Positions 35,801-44,253 of a stretch of DNA of 64,000 bases are shown piece after piece. Source of the stretch: an uncultured Paenibacillus sp. (GTDB taxonomy: Bacteria; Bacillota; Bacilli; Paenibacillales; Paenibacillaceae). The stretch covers positions 62,001 through 126,000 of the forward strand of contig CALAWP010000078.1 of assembly GCA_937895345.1 (NCBI GenBank). The letters are read 5' to 3'. The notes under the pieces are model-generated. The model was not told the DNA's origin. It ran no database searches and saw nothing but the letters and a program-made list of their open reading frames with translations. How positions within the stretch are numbered: position 1 is the first letter of the stretch; each line of letters starts with the position of its first letter. The translations under genes and the position numbers were made by a program.

Positions 35801-36430
35801 TCCGTTGCTGCCGGAGATTACGTGCCGTTCGAAACCGGTCTGCTGTCCGTCGAGGAAGGAACCCATACGCTCACTTTCTCCGCGGCAGCCGGCGACGGAG
35901 AGCGCCGATTGTTTATCGACGGCGTGACCGTACAACGAATCGTCATCCCCGAACAGGCGGAGCTGGCGAACGGCGGCTTCGAATCGCCCGCCGTTACGTC
36001 CAGCCATGGCGTTCTCGTCGGCGGCACGGCCGGTTGGACCTTCAACGGCTTTGCCGGGATCATTCGGAACGGCAGCGTATTCGAAGCTGCCGACGCTCCG
36101 GAAGGGACCCAGGCCGCGTATATTCAAACGCTTAACGGCACGAGCGGACAGTTTTACCAGGACGCCGTTCTGCCGGCGGGACGATACATCCTTCGCTTTC
36201 AAGCCGCCAAACGTACGAGCTTCGGGGGGCAGCAGACGTTTGACGTTTATGCCGGCGACCGCCTGATCGGATCGTTCGCGCCGGCCGCCGGAGCCTATCA
36301 GCCCTACGAGACGGATGACTTTACGCTGACGCAGCCCGAAAAAATCCGGATTCGCTTCGAAGCCACGTCGACCTCCGGGGACAATACGGCCTTTATCGAT
36401 CAAGTGCAAATTATTCGGATTTCGGACTAA
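32846..36430 (+). CDS. Secreted multidomain glycoside hydrolase (clan GH-A type)
   Basis: A 1194-residue exported enzyme. Signal peptide: residues 1 to about 32. The catalytic barrel (about 40-375) has NEP with the likely acid/base Glu 196 and LTEFGW with the likely nucleophile Glu 293, the clan GH-A pattern; it reads most like GH39-type enzymes but the family is not certain. Then follow a C-terminal beta domain, an Ig-like module (about 477-560), a chitobiase C-terminal-like module (568-645, IRYTTDGSTPT), a four-Cys module with YGADGRFNY and VFGDPAPG (655-715) and three tandem jelly-roll-like repeats (about 724-885, 890-1040, 1042-1194). These are probably carbohydrate-binding. RBS GAGGAG before ATG. 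Confidence 0.85.
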   Translation: MVNRVKKWSIRAMLLALLCTSVGVPAPSAAEAAPAAPSHIVTIDTGTVIQDDFLGVGVNVIPTALMPGQTQFGYNEAHWEMDRKRIMTIEPKVARVWFQIDWMEPEKGSYTWDSMEMKAFYKYMDAFKEAGTEIELNFGWKVGSKVHDWFTIPGVDPYSSAPADLDAYAVSASKLLQELIFNRGYDNIKYLTFYNEPNGSWDFEAPGDQQAYYAEMVIKASEQLARDGIRGLVEIWAPEETGAPLWTKYMKEHADDHIDGYSFHVYGESYIGLGNAFRERQSYVGDKPIHLTEFGWADDNASNWDAGYANTVIQTANSGVKSALMWQLNGVWSYDPYGGTNGNYTMWDALVLGLEPRKTFYIAGMLNRYIPEHSEVLAVDTGGAEDIRAAAFRSADGGYTILVETKAGTEKDIAFDFGGEKIGKTFRKFVYKDDVAKEANAILPPVSGTFRADKGFRDGSIDGDYNVIVYTTDPAETQVEVTPIQPALRSGDKIRLNANVIDNAGGVTWSVIGRNGGAINKNTGVYHAPQVEDETWIAVKAASKRDPSSYGIVLVKVLPKPLPNKAEPPEFSLTKSLYPSAEALFLTSGTEGAEIRYTTDGSTPTMQSALYTRPIILPDGSLTRFKAKAFKSGLKPSGTVSAFYQIGQVSNSPDGYTFCMYEGQGECHFEGEAVVAYGADGRFNYALHTDGVACSSDVFGDPAPGQPKRCFYSYDIPDELPVATLFNAGFEKPSTSSARPGPMTNGWEFSDRAGVQHNNGPFQASPAPQGVQTAYLKTDGGVSGWFGQSIYLQPGAYQLEFKAAKRTSFGGTQSFDVYVDDQVVGSYRPETGQYETYRTEPFTSAGGRHYIKFAATTTEGDNTAFIDDVRITLPRQPQDPYLVNASFESPVIGNPDRTAAGLTAGWTFNGSAGIVRNGNRLESADAPYGVQAAYLIADGSVQGEFSQSAHFPAGVYVIRFQAAKGGASGEAPLRLALDGQAVGSFSVAAGDYVPFETGLLSVEEGTHTLTFSAAAGDGERRLFIDGVTVQRIVIPEQAELANGGFESPAVTSSHGVLVGGTAGWTFNGFAGIIRNGSVFEAADAPEGTQAAYIQTLNGTSGQFYQDAVLPAGRYILRFQAAKRTSFGGQQTFDVYAGDRLIGSFAPAAGAYQPYETDDFTLTQPEKIRIRFEATSTSGDNTAFIDQVQIIRISD

Positions 36431-36464
36431 ACCATCAATCGGAACAGAGGTTATATCAAAGTGC

Positions 36465-36506
36465 AAAACGGTCGTTCGGGGAGCATGTCCCGGCGACCGT
36501 TTTGTT
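36465..36506 (+). terminator. Terminator of the glycosidase gene
   Basis: AAAACGGTCG..CGGGGA pairs with TCCCG.CGACCGTTTT, followed by GTTG. Confidence 0.8.
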
Positions 36507-36529
36507 GCGCAGTCCGTATGCATGAAAGA

Positions 36530-36571
36530 GGGGCGTCCCTCCGCCATCTGCCGATGACTTTGGGACGCCCC
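36530..36571 (-). terminator. Terminator of the solute-binding protein gene
   Basis: GGGGCGTCCC/GGGACGCCCC stem with a 22-base loop and a TCTTTC tail on the minus strand. The stem core equals that of the terminator at 5341. Confidence 0.65.
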
Positions 36572-36617
36572 GTTTGCCGCTTGTCTGTCATTGCCTCTTG
36601 CCTCTGGCGCCGGCCTT

Positions 36618-38390
36618 TTATTCGAGGCCGTGCTCCATGCGAATCCGTTTGTTTTCCTGATTGTAATATTCCGTAAACGCATCGGCTCCGCCTTCGCTGA
36701 ACGCTTTGATGGCCGCCGCCTTGTTTTTCTCGAATTCCTCTTCGGTTTTCGAATGAATGACTTTGGCCGCCTCGCGCGTTGCCAGCTCGACGAGCAGTCC
36801 TTCGGTTTTTTTCCACTCTTCCGTCAGCGTAACGCCTGGAACCGTGTTCCGCTTCAAGATTTCATCGTCGGACATGCCGTCCATCCAGCTTGCCCAATGA
36901 ATCAGCTTGCCTTCGTCGACCAGCTTCTTGAATACTTCGCCGGAGTAAGTCGCGCCGTAATGCTCGGCAAAATCTTTTTCGAGCGGCGTAGCCGCCTTCA
37001 CCAGCGCTTCAGGGGCGCCGAACAGATCGACCGGCTGGCCGTCGTTCGGGTCGATGACGTCGCCGCCGAGACCGATCAGGTTGCGGTCGAGCGACAATCC
37101 CGTCGATTCGAACGGAATGCCTCCCGTCGACTTCAGCTGCAGCGTTTCGTCGGTCAGCACCGGCTTGCCGTCGACCTTGTTCCAATGCTTGCCTTCCACG
37201 CCGTTGTACATGATGCGCGAGCCTTCATAGGAGAACAGGAAGTTCAAAAATTCCATCGCCTTTTCCGGATGCTTCGAGCTCTTCGAAATGCTGTACGTTT
37301 TGTCCGACCAGCCCAGCGGCTGCACGCCGCCGTACCAGGCCAGCTTGCCTGCGGGAACGACAATGTAGCCTTTGCCGTCCGACGTATGCTGCGCGTTGAA
37401 GTCGCCCATCGCCCAAGTGGCGGGACCGACAACGATTTGGCCGGCCGTCGCTTTGGCCATATAGTCGTTGTTTTTCATCGTCAGGCTGTCCGGGTCGAGC
37501 AAGCCTCTCCGGTACGCCTTGTTGTAGAAGTCCATGGCGGTCCAGAAGTTCGATTTGTCATTTGTAAGCGTGCTTATAAATTCGCTTCCGCCGACTTCGG
37601 TCTGCGCCATGTCGCTGGTCGAGCTCGTCAGCGCGGTAAACGTGACCGGCGGAATTTGGTAAGCCCACAAGCCCCAATCCTGCCACATCGAGAAGCCGTA
37701 TACTTTTTTGCCGTCTTCGGTTGTCGGATGATTCTTCACGATTTGCTCCGCTACGTCCAGCAGATCGTCCATCGTATTAATTTCAGGCGTGCCGATCTCC
37801 TTGTACCAATCCCAGCGGATCGTCGGTCCGATCGTAATCGGCTTGACGGTTTCGCCCGGCTTCGGCTGTACCTGCGGCGGAAGGAAATAAAGGTTGCCGG
37901 TGCCGTTGCTCCAGTTTTTCTTGCTGAACTCGACGACCGTGCCGATATTGGCCGTAATGTCCTTCCCATGCTCGGCCAGCATATCGTCCATCGGAATAAT
38001 CAGATCGCCTTCAATCAGCTGCTTCTGATATTTGTTTCCGTCCGCCCGAACGATATCCGGCAAGTCGCCGCCGGCAAGCAGGACGTTGAATTTGTTTTCG
38101 TCGGCCTCGACGTATTCGATTTTGACGCCGACCTTTTCCGCAATCGCCTTGGCGACCTCGCTGTCGGGGTAATTGTTCCATTTCGTTCCGGTCTCCATTA
38201 CGAGCAAGCGCAGCGTGACGAGCTCCTGCGAGCCTTTCCCTCCGTCGCCGCCTTCCGCCGTTTGGCCCGGATTGTTCGTGCCTGGGTTGCCCTGGCCCGT
38301 ATTGCCGCCGCCGTTGTTCGAGCAAGCGGTAATCAGCAGGGCGGCGATCATCGTCATGACGACCGCAAGCTTTACCGTTTTCTTTCTCAT
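36618..38390 (-). CDS. Lipoprotein sugar-binding subunit of an ABC importer (LplA-like)
   Basis: A 590-residue lipoprotein. The signal peptide ends in the lipobox LITAC (Cys near residue 23), followed by a Gly/Asn-rich linker and a large periplasmic-binding-protein fold of the family 1 extracellular solute-binding type, with ADENKFNVLLAGGDLPDIV and PEKAMEFLNFLFSYEG. It is large, as in LplA/YtcQ proteins of Paenibacillus that bind oligosaccharides. GGGGAGGA lies 8 bases before the ATG. It is the last gene after two permease genes; an unusual hairpin precedes it. Confidence 0.9.
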   Translation of the reverse strand: MRKKTVKLAVVMTMIAALLITACSNNGGGNTGQGNPGTNNPGQTAEGGDGGKGSQELVTLRLLVMETGTKWNNYPDSEVAKAIAEKVGVKIEYVEADENKFNVLLAGGDLPDIVRADGNKYQKQLIEGDLIIPMDDMLAEHGKDITANIGTVVEFSKKNWSNGTGNLYFLPPQVQPKPGETVKPITIGPTIRWDWYKEIGTPEINTMDDLLDVAEQIVKNHPTTEDGKKVYGFSMWQDWGLWAYQIPPVTFTALTSSTSDMAQTEVGGSEFISTLTNDKSNFWTAMDFYNKAYRRGLLDPDSLTMKNNDYMAKATAGQIVVGPATWAMGDFNAQHTSDGKGYIVVPAGKLAWYGGVQPLGWSDKTYSISKSSKHPEKAMEFLNFLFSYEGSRIMYNGVEGKHWNKVDGKPVLTDETLQLKSTGGIPFESTGLSLDRNLIGLGGDVIDPNDGQPVDLFGAPEALVKAATPLEKDFAEHYGATYSGEVFKKLVDEGKLIHWASWMDGMSDDEILKRNTVPGVTLTEEWKKTEGLLVELATREAAKVIHSKTEEEFEKNKAAAIKAFSEGGADAFTEYYNQENKRIRMEHGLE

Positions 38391-38433
38391 TGCTTTAATC
38401 CTCCCCTGATTATTATACAAACAATGATTCTAT

Positions 38434-38461
38434 GATTATCGGCGATGTTCGCCGTATAATC
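38434..38461 (-). promoter_or_regulatory. Hairpin between permease and binding-protein genes
   Basis: GATTATCGGCGA/TCGCCGTATAATC pairs with a 3-4 base loop and lies 44 bases before the lipoprotein ATG. Without a T run it is more likely an mRNA stability or processing element than a terminator. Confidence 0.55.
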
Positions 38462-38471
38462 CATACGTTAG

Positions 38472-39392
38472 CTACCCTTTCACCGCACCGAGCATAATGC
38501 CTTTCACAAAGTAACGCTGCAGAAGCGGATACACCAGCACGATCGGCAGCGTGACGATCATCGTAATCGTCATCCGGATCGATTGCGGCGTCATCGTGCG
38601 GACCAGATCGCCGCGCGTCAGCTGCTCGCTCGTCAGATTGGACAAATTGCTCGTCTGGTTGAGCAGGTTGTACAGCACCAGCTGCAGCGTCTGCAGCTTC
38701 GGATCGGAGACGAGAAAATAGTTGTCGAACCACGTATTCCACTGGCCGACGGCCGCAAACACGGCGATGGTGGCGATAATCGGCATCGAAAGCGGAAAGA
38801 CGATGCTTGTAAAGATGCGAACGTAGCCCGCCCCGTCGATCTTGGCCGATTCCTCCAGCGAAGCGGGAAGCTGCTCGATAAACGTCTTGATCAGAATGAC
38901 GTTGAAGCCGACGAGAGCGCTCGGCAATAAGTACAGCATGAAGCTGTTTTGCAGCCCGTACGCCTTCATGGTCAAGTACCATGGAATGAATCCGGCGTTA
39001 AAATACATCGTAACCAGCACGAACCGGTAAATCGTCGACCGGAACGGCATTTCGTGCTTTGTAATGAGATAAGCAAAAAACGAGCAGCAAAACACGGTAA
39101 TGACCGTACCGATGACCGTACGTCCAAGCGATACGATGGCGGCGTCCCGAATGCCCGGCAGGCCGATCGTCGTCTTGTAGGCTTCCAGCGAGAAGCCCGC
39201 CGGCCACAGATATACGCCCTTCTGCGCTTCGATCGGATCGCTGATCGAATAGATCAGAATGTAATAAAACGGATAAATCGTCACGATAATGAGGACGGTC
39301 AGAAAAAAGTAATTGCATGCGTTAAACGCGACATCTTTCCAATCGGTTGCCCGCCTCCGGCGAACCGGCGGCGCGCTTGCGGGATTGCTCAT
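38472..39392 (-). CDS. ABC sugar permease, LplC/YtcP type
   Basis: A 306-residue protein with six membrane segments. The EAA loop reads EESAKIDGAGYVRIFTSIVFPLSMP, the contact site for the ATPase. It forms the translocation pore with the LplB-type partner. The ATG lies 21 bases after the upstream permease stop with a weak AAGGAG-type site. No ATP-binding subunit is encoded nearby; in Bacillus such importers share MsmX. Confidence 0.92.
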   Translation of the reverse strand: MSNPASAPPVRRRRATDWKDVAFNACNYFFLTVLIIVTIYPFYYILIYSISDPIEAQKGVYLWPAGFSLEAYKTTIGLPGIRDAAIVSLGRTVIGTVITVFCCSFFAYLITKHEMPFRSTIYRFVLVTMYFNAGFIPWYLTMKAYGLQNSFMLYLLPSALVGFNVILIKTFIEQLPASLEESAKIDGAGYVRIFTSIVFPLSMPIIATIAVFAAVGQWNTWFDNYFLVSDPKLQTLQLVLYNLLNQTSNLSNLTSEQLTRGDLVRTMTPQSIRMTITMIVTLPIVLVYPLLQRYFVKGIMLGAVKG

Positions 39393-39413
39393 ATGGCTTG
39401 CTCCTTTCTCTCT

Positions 39414-40355
39414 TTATACGATTCCTTGGCCTCGGAATTTTTTGGACAGGAAATTGACGCTGAACAGCAGCACGATGCTGATAACCGACTTGAAGATGCC
39501 GACTGCCGTCGAGTAAGAATAATCGCCCGTAATCAAGCCGAGACGGTAAACGTACAAATCCAGCACCTCGATCCGGTCCGCGACGATCGCGTTCGTAAAT
39601 ACGAGGTATTGCTCGAAGCCCGCCGACAGCAAATTGCTGATCGATAGCAGCAGCAGCACGATAAACGTCGGCATAATGTTCGGAATCGTAATGTGCCAAA
39701 TGATGCGAAGCCGGCCGGCTCCGTCCACTTTCGCGGCGTCGTATTGCTCGGAGTCGATGCTGACGATGGCCGCCAAATAGATGATGGCGCTCCAGCCGAC
39801 CGATTTCCACAGCAGCAGCAGCGTTTGAACGGTCCATACGCGATCGTAGTTGCCGAGCACGTTGACCGGCATGTCGCTGATGCCGAGCTTGTACAGGATC
39901 GCGTTGATCGCCCCCTCGGTGCTGAACATGCTGAAGGCGAGCGAGTAGACGATGACCCAGCTGATATAATGGGGAAGCGTCGACGTCGTCTGAACCAGCC
40001 GCTTGAACCAGCCGCTTCTTACCTCGGACACCATGACGGCGAACAGCACCGGAATCGGCGCGGTGGCGATGGACAGCAGGCTGAGCGCCAGCGTATTGAT
40101 CAGTACCGGCCCCATCCGGGGATCGTCGAACATCAGACGGAAATTTTCAAGGCCGATAAACGGCGTCTGGCTGAGCGGAATGCCCGGCTTGTAATCGAAA
40201 AACGCGTAAATCCAGCCGAACAACGGCACATAGCTGAACGCGAAAGCGACGGCGGCGAACGGAAGCGCCATCAGCAGCAGCTTGATGCCGTCCTTTCGGA
40301 ATAGTCCCGATTTGGGGGGCTGATGTTGTTTTTTTGCAGCGTGTGCAAGCTCCAT
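39414..40355 (-). CDS. ABC sugar permease, LplB/YteP type
   Basis: A 313-residue protein with six membrane segments and the EAA-like loop YDAAKVDGAGRLRIIWHITIPNIMPT. The start at 40355 follows AGGAG by 7 bases; an upstream 62-codon extension in frame crosses the promoter. It is the first gene of permease-permease-lipoprotein. The upstream region carries motifs shared with the secreted glycosidase. Confidence 0.92.
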   Translation of the reverse strand: MELAHAAKKQHQPPKSGLFRKDGIKLLLMALPFAAVAFAFSYVPLFGWIYAFFDYKPGIPLSQTPFIGLENFRLMFDDPRMGPVLINTLALSLLSIATAPIPVLFAVMVSEVRSGWFKRLVQTTSTLPHYISWVIVYSLAFSMFSTEGAINAILYKLGISDMPVNVLGNYDRVWTVQTLLLLWKSVGWSAIIYLAAIVSIDSEQYDAAKVDGAGRLRIIWHITIPNIMPTFIVLLLLSISNLLSAGFEQYLVFTNAIVADRIEVLDLYVYRLGLITGDYSYSTAVGIFKSVISIVLLFSVNFLSKKFRGQGIV

Positions 40356-40398
40356 GGCTCTGCTCCTTTTCTGTAAGTTCTGTCTCTCTCGTAATATC

Positions 40399-40426
40399 AT
40401 GATAGGCGATAAGAAAGCGGATTCAA
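40399..40426 (-). promoter_or_regulatory. Promoter of the ABC importer operon
   Basis: TTGAAT (40426-40421), 16-base spacer, TATCAT (40404-40399). Confidence 0.6.
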
Positions 40427-40445
40427 ATGAAGGATATACCGAAAT

Positions 40446-40508
40446 GGTTGAAAAAAAGGAGGGGGTAAGAGGCGCATTTGAACGATTTTTGGATTCGGTT
40501 GAAAAAAA
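40446..40508 (-). promoter_or_regulatory. Two GGTTGAAAAAAA repeats upstream of the ABC operon
   Basis: GGTTGAAAAAAA at 40446-40457 and 40497-40508, 51 bases apart, the exact inverse of TTTTTTTCAACC at 32685-32696. They stand about 20 and 70 bases upstream of the -35, a fitting place for an AraC-type activator. Confidence 0.5.
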
Positions 40509-40539
40509 TAAATAGGGGCGGTTTTTCACTGTTGCGTGC

Positions 40540-40597
40540 AATAAAAATAGGCTTCAAGCGCGCCGGCGGCTGCCGCCCGGCGTTTATGCTTGAAAGC
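40540..40597 (-). terminator. Terminator of the two-component operon
   Basis: CTTTCAAGC..CGCCGGGC pairs with GCCGGCG..GCTTGAAG, followed on the minus strand by CCTATTTTTATT. Confidence 0.8.
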
Positions 40598-40633
40598 CCG
40601 AATGATGGCTCGTATTCGATCTAGAACGATGGT

Positions 40634-42454
40634 TTAACCGCTGGACGGCCGGACGGCCGGCAGCGACACTTCGACTTCAGCCCCTTTCGCAACCGGTACG
40701 AACCGGATGCCGTAGGCGGGACCAAAATACAACCGGATCCGCTTGTTGACGTTGTTCAGCCCGATGCCGCTTCCTTCACCCGACGGCCCGAAGCTTTCCC
40801 CGGTTGCCAGCCTGGCGTTCAACTCCTCCATGCGATCCGGCTCGATCCCTTCTCCCGAATCCGTCACGATCAGCCGAAGCGTCCCGTCCGCTTCGGCCGC
40901 GCGGATGGCGATGCGGATCGCGTGCTCTTCCTGCTGCCTGCCGGAAGCGATCGAGTTTTCGACGAGCGGCTGCAGAATGAAGCGCGGCACCCGGCAATCG
41001 AGCAGCGCTTCGTCGACGCCGATTTCGAAATGAATGCTGTTGTTGAAACGCATGTTAATAATCTTGATATAATTTTCCAAATAACTGAGCTCGTCGCTCA
41101 GCGAACACATCGGATCCTTGCTGGAGAAGACGGGGCGCAAAATATTGCCCAGCGCCACGATCGTCTTGACGATATTGTCGGCCTTGATCAGAGAGGCCAT
41201 CCATCGGATCATGTTCAGCGTATTGTACAAAAAATGCGGATTGATCTGGTATTGCAGCGCTTCGATTTCGAGCTCGCGCTTTTTTTCCTGAATCTCGTTG
41301 TTTTTGTCGATCAGCTCGACCATGCTCAGCGACATTTCGTTAAACCTTCGTATGACCGTCCCCAGCTCGTTTTGGGGGATTCGATCGAACGTAATGCCCA
41401 GCTCGCCGCGGCTCATCTCTTTCATTTTGCCGGAAAGGAGATGAAGCGGCTTGATGATTTTGCGCAGCCAAAAATACGATACGATGAAAATGAACACCAG
41501 ACTGATCATAAACACAAGCACGAGCATGCGCTGTACCGAAAAGATTTGATCGGAATATTGATAGAGCGGTATTTCCTTCATCATGTACCATCCCGCGTCG
41601 TTCAGCTTGTAATAGACGATTTGCAGCTCCTGGCTGTTCTGGCTCCCCACCCGGCTACCGTAGGAGCCGGGCTCCTGCTCGGCAGGCATAAAGGCGCTGG
41701 CGCTGCCGACACGCTCCGGCCGGCTGGACGATATGACCGTCCCGCTGCCGTCGACGATGTACATATCCCCTTCGTCCTCGCCCAGCGCCGTCGCATAAAT
41801 CGAAGCGAGATAACGCTCGTCGATATTGAATATAAGCGTCGCGCTCGTTCTCGGATCGTAAATGGCGCGAGTGCGCCGCATCATGCTGATCAAATTGCCG
41901 TCTTTGGCGTCGGTCATATACGGATTGTAAAACGATTTTTTCAAACCGCCCTGCACGATCATTTTCGGATATTCCTCGATCGATCTACGAAACGGCTCGG
42001 ACGAAAAAAACGTCTTTTCCCAATCTTCCTTGGCATAGACGAGCGTCGTATTTTCGTTTCCGCCGACCGCACCCAAATTATCGGCCGTAATATAGATCGA
42101 GTCGATATAACCGTAGTTGCCGATAATATCTTCGATATTGTTCTGGACGTCGTTCTTCGCTTCCAGAAGCTCCAGTTCGGTTTTTTCGGAGATGCCGTAC
42201 AGCAGCTGCTGGATGCGGTCGTCCCGCAAAAAAAGCATGGAGAGCCGGTCCACCTCGCTGATCAGGGCGCCGATATTATGGTCGAGCTGCTGAAACTGCT
42301 GATAGAGCAGACGCTCGTTCTGCTCCTTGATCATGTTTTGCATAAACGAATAAATATAATAAGAAGCCCCGGCCATTCCGGCGAGGCTGATAATCATAAA
42401 GTAGACGATAAGCTGGGTCCGCAAATGGCGGAAGCTGAACAACGATTTGATCAT
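40634..42454 (-). CDS. YesM-type sensor histidine kinase
   Basis: A 606-residue membrane sensor. Membrane segments (about residues 14-36 and 308-330) flank an extracellular dCache-like sensor; a HAMP domain follows (331-383), then the His_kinase motif YQINPHFLYNTLNMIRW with His 407 and an ATPase domain with DSGEGI and GSGIGLNNVNKRI. The kinase should sense an extracellular sugar and phosphorylate the regulator encoded just upstream. Its ATG overlaps the regulator stop by 4 bases. Confidence 0.93.
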   Translation of the reverse strand: MIKSLFSFRHLRTQLIVYFMIISLAGMAGASYYIYSFMQNMIKEQNERLLYQQFQQLDHNIGALISEVDRLSMLFLRDDRIQQLLYGISEKTELELLEAKNDVQNNIEDIIGNYGYIDSIYITADNLGAVGGNENTTLVYAKEDWEKTFFSSEPFRRSIEEYPKMIVQGGLKKSFYNPYMTDAKDGNLISMMRRTRAIYDPRTSATLIFNIDERYLASIYATALGEDEGDMYIVDGSGTVISSSRPERVGSASAFMPAEQEPGSYGSRVGSQNSQELQIVYYKLNDAGWYMMKEIPLYQYSDQIFSVQRMLVLVFMISLVFIFIVSYFWLRKIIKPLHLLSGKMKEMSRGELGITFDRIPQNELGTVIRRFNEMSLSMVELIDKNNEIQEKKRELEIEALQYQINPHFLYNTLNMIRWMASLIKADNIVKTIVALGNILRPVFSSKDPMCSLSDELSYLENYIKIINMRFNNSIHFEIGVDEALLDCRVPRFILQPLVENSIASGRQQEEHAIRIAIRAAEADGTLRLIVTDSGEGIEPDRMEELNARLATGESFGPSGEGSGIGLNNVNKRIRLYFGPAYGIRFVPVAKGAEVEVSLPAVRPSSG

Positions 42455-44073
42455 TCGCCCTTGTCTCCGGCCTGCATTTGTCTGCGGTATTCGTTGGGGT
42501 TGATCCCCGTTACTTTCTTGAACACTTTGCTGAAATACGTATATTCCGGGGAAAAGCCGACCTCGGCCGCGACGTCGTACGTCTTCATGTTCGTTTCGGC
42601 CAGCAGTTCCTTCGCCCGCTCGATGCGGTAGCGGTTCAAATAATCGATAAACGAAATATGCAGCTCCCGCTTGAACAGATTGCTGAGATAGCCGGCGCTG
42701 AGGCCGACATAATCGGCAACCGATTGCAGATGAATGTTGTCCGCATAATGCTTCTTCACATATTGAATCGCCTTCGACACTTCGCCGCTCAGCTGCAGCC
42801 GGTCCCGCGACGCTTCCGCGGCTTCGGCGATATAGGCCGCCGCCCGGTCCAGCATATCGGGAAGCGTATCGCATTCCTCCAGCTGCTCGGTGATGCGCAG
42901 CAAGCGGTCTTTGCCGGAAGGCTCGTCTTCGTCCAGGTTCGCGCCGATCCACTGGGCCAGGCGAAACAGCATCGTTTCCGCCGATTTGCGATCGCCTGCA
43001 AATTCATATTCGAAGTAATCGAGATAACCGTCGTATTCCTTCCTCTTGTGCGCCGGCAGAAGCTCGCGCACGGCCGGCAGCGTTCTCAACCGGCCGACCC
43101 TTTCGCGGACGGCGGACATATCCGCCGGACGGCTGCCGGCATGCCGCAGTCCGGGACCTTCCGCAAATTTCCGTTCGAGCGCGCGCTGCGCCTCCGCGTA
43201 CAGCTTCGGAAGAGCTTCGTACCCGTTGCGGATGCCGCTGACGCCGAACGAGACCGAGCCGTTGAAATACGTTTCGATTACGTCCTGAATGCGGCTAAGG
43301 ATCGAGTGGGTTTCCTGCATGACCGCCTGTTCGGAAAGCATGTCCTCGTAATGCAGCACCAGCGCAAAGTGATTGGCGCCAAGATGAAACGCTTCGCCCC
43401 GCTTGCACGAAGCCGTAATTTCACCCAGTATGTTAAGGAGCGTCATCTTGATCAAGTGGCCGTTGGCGTCTTGAAACTTCGCCTTAAGCCGCGCGTATCG
43501 GTCCACTTCCATCATGCAGCAGACCAAGCGCGCCGGAGAGAGCTTCATGCGGCTGCGCTCGACGAACCGGCCGAATTCTTCCGCCGAAAAGATGTTGTAG
43601 AACAAAAAGTCCTTGAACATCTTTTCTTTGATGAGCTCCATATCGCCGCTGTTCGTCCGCAGCGCGTCCTTGCCCGGCGCCCATTGGCTCTCCTGGCGCT
43701 CAAGCTGCTGCTTCGCCGCGTTCAGTGCGCCTTCGATTTCCTCCTCGGTCATCGTCAGCTTCAGTATATAGCTGGACACGCCGAGCGACATCGCCTTGCG
43801 CGCCAGCTCGAACTCTTCCAGACATGTGAGCACGACGACTTGCGTATCCTTGTCGCGCGCGCGGATGTTGGCGATCAGCTCCATGCCGTCCATCTTCGGC
43901 ATCCGGATGTCCGTAATAACCACTTCGGGCCTCTCCCGCTCGTAATAGTCCCATGCGGCTTGCCCGTCCGGAAAATCGGCTGCCAGCTGCATGCCGAATT
44001 TGTTCCAGTCGACGGAATTTTTCAGACCGATGCGTACCAGCATTTCATCCTCGACGATCATCACTCTGTACAT
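42451..44073 (-). CDS. YesN-type response regulator, AraC family output
   Basis: A 540-residue regulator. The receiver (residues 1-120) has the phosphoacceptor Asp 55 in VVITDIRMPKMDG; a middle region of about 300 residues links to two AraC helix-turn-helix units (about 440-540) ending SPEYTYFSKVFKKVTGINPNEYRRQ. It probably activates the adjacent ABC operon and perhaps the secreted glycosidase. GGAGGGGG lies 5 bases before the ATG at 44073. A truncated paralogue of this gene is at 46190-46443. Confidence 0.93.
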   Translation of the reverse strand: MYRVMIVEDEMLVRIGLKNSVDWNKFGMQLAADFPDGQAAWDYYERERPEVVITDIRMPKMDGMELIANIRARDKDTQVVVLTCLEEFELARKAMSLGVSSYILKLTMTEEEIEGALNAAKQQLERQESQWAPGKDALRTNSGDMELIKEKMFKDFLFYNIFSAEEFGRFVERSRMKLSPARLVCCMMEVDRYARLKAKFQDANGHLIKMTLLNILGEITASCKRGEAFHLGANHFALVLHYEDMLSEQAVMQETHSILSRIQDVIETYFNGSVSFGVSGIRNGYEALPKLYAEAQRALERKFAEGPGLRHAGSRPADMSAVRERVGRLRTLPAVRELLPAHKRKEYDGYLDYFEYEFAGDRKSAETMLFRLAQWIGANLDEDEPSGKDRLLRITEQLEECDTLPDMLDRAAAYIAEAAEASRDRLQLSGEVSKAIQYVKKHYADNIHLQSVADYVGLSAGYLSNLFKRELHISFIDYLNRYRIERAKELLAETNMKTYDVAAEVGFSPEYTYFSKVFKKVTGINPNEYRRQMQAGDKGE

Positions 44074-44184
44074 GCTTCCCCCTCCTAACGACCGGTAAGC
44101 AAGCGCTTCCTGAAAACCGATTGATCCGCGCATTGCGGCAGGGCCTGTCAAGCCGGCAGCCGCAGCCGGTTGCCCCGTGTCCCC

Positions 44185-44190
44185 ATTATA
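44185..44190 (-). promoter_or_regulatory. -10 element of the two-component operon
   Basis: TATAAT on the minus strand; TTCATA 17 bases upstream is a weak -35. It gives the regulator genes a leader of about 105 bases and separates them from the GH172 gene. Confidence 0.5.
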
Positions 44191-44253
44191 GCGAACTCCG
44201 CGGCAAATATGAACCACCCTCCCGGCTGGCAGAGCTTCCCGTTCAAGGCGCGA

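Noticed and set aside
34307..36682. 791-codon frame antisense to the secreted glycosidase
   Set aside because: No recognisable domain and opposite to a well-supported gene.
40634..42952. 772-residue version of the sensor kinase
   Set aside because: The extra N-terminal 166 codons overlap the regulator gene in another frame; the ATG at 42454 overlapping the regulator stop is the natural start.
44093..44109. cre-like AAGCGCTTCC before the two-component genes
   Set aside because: Two core mismatches with the CcpA consensus in either orientation.
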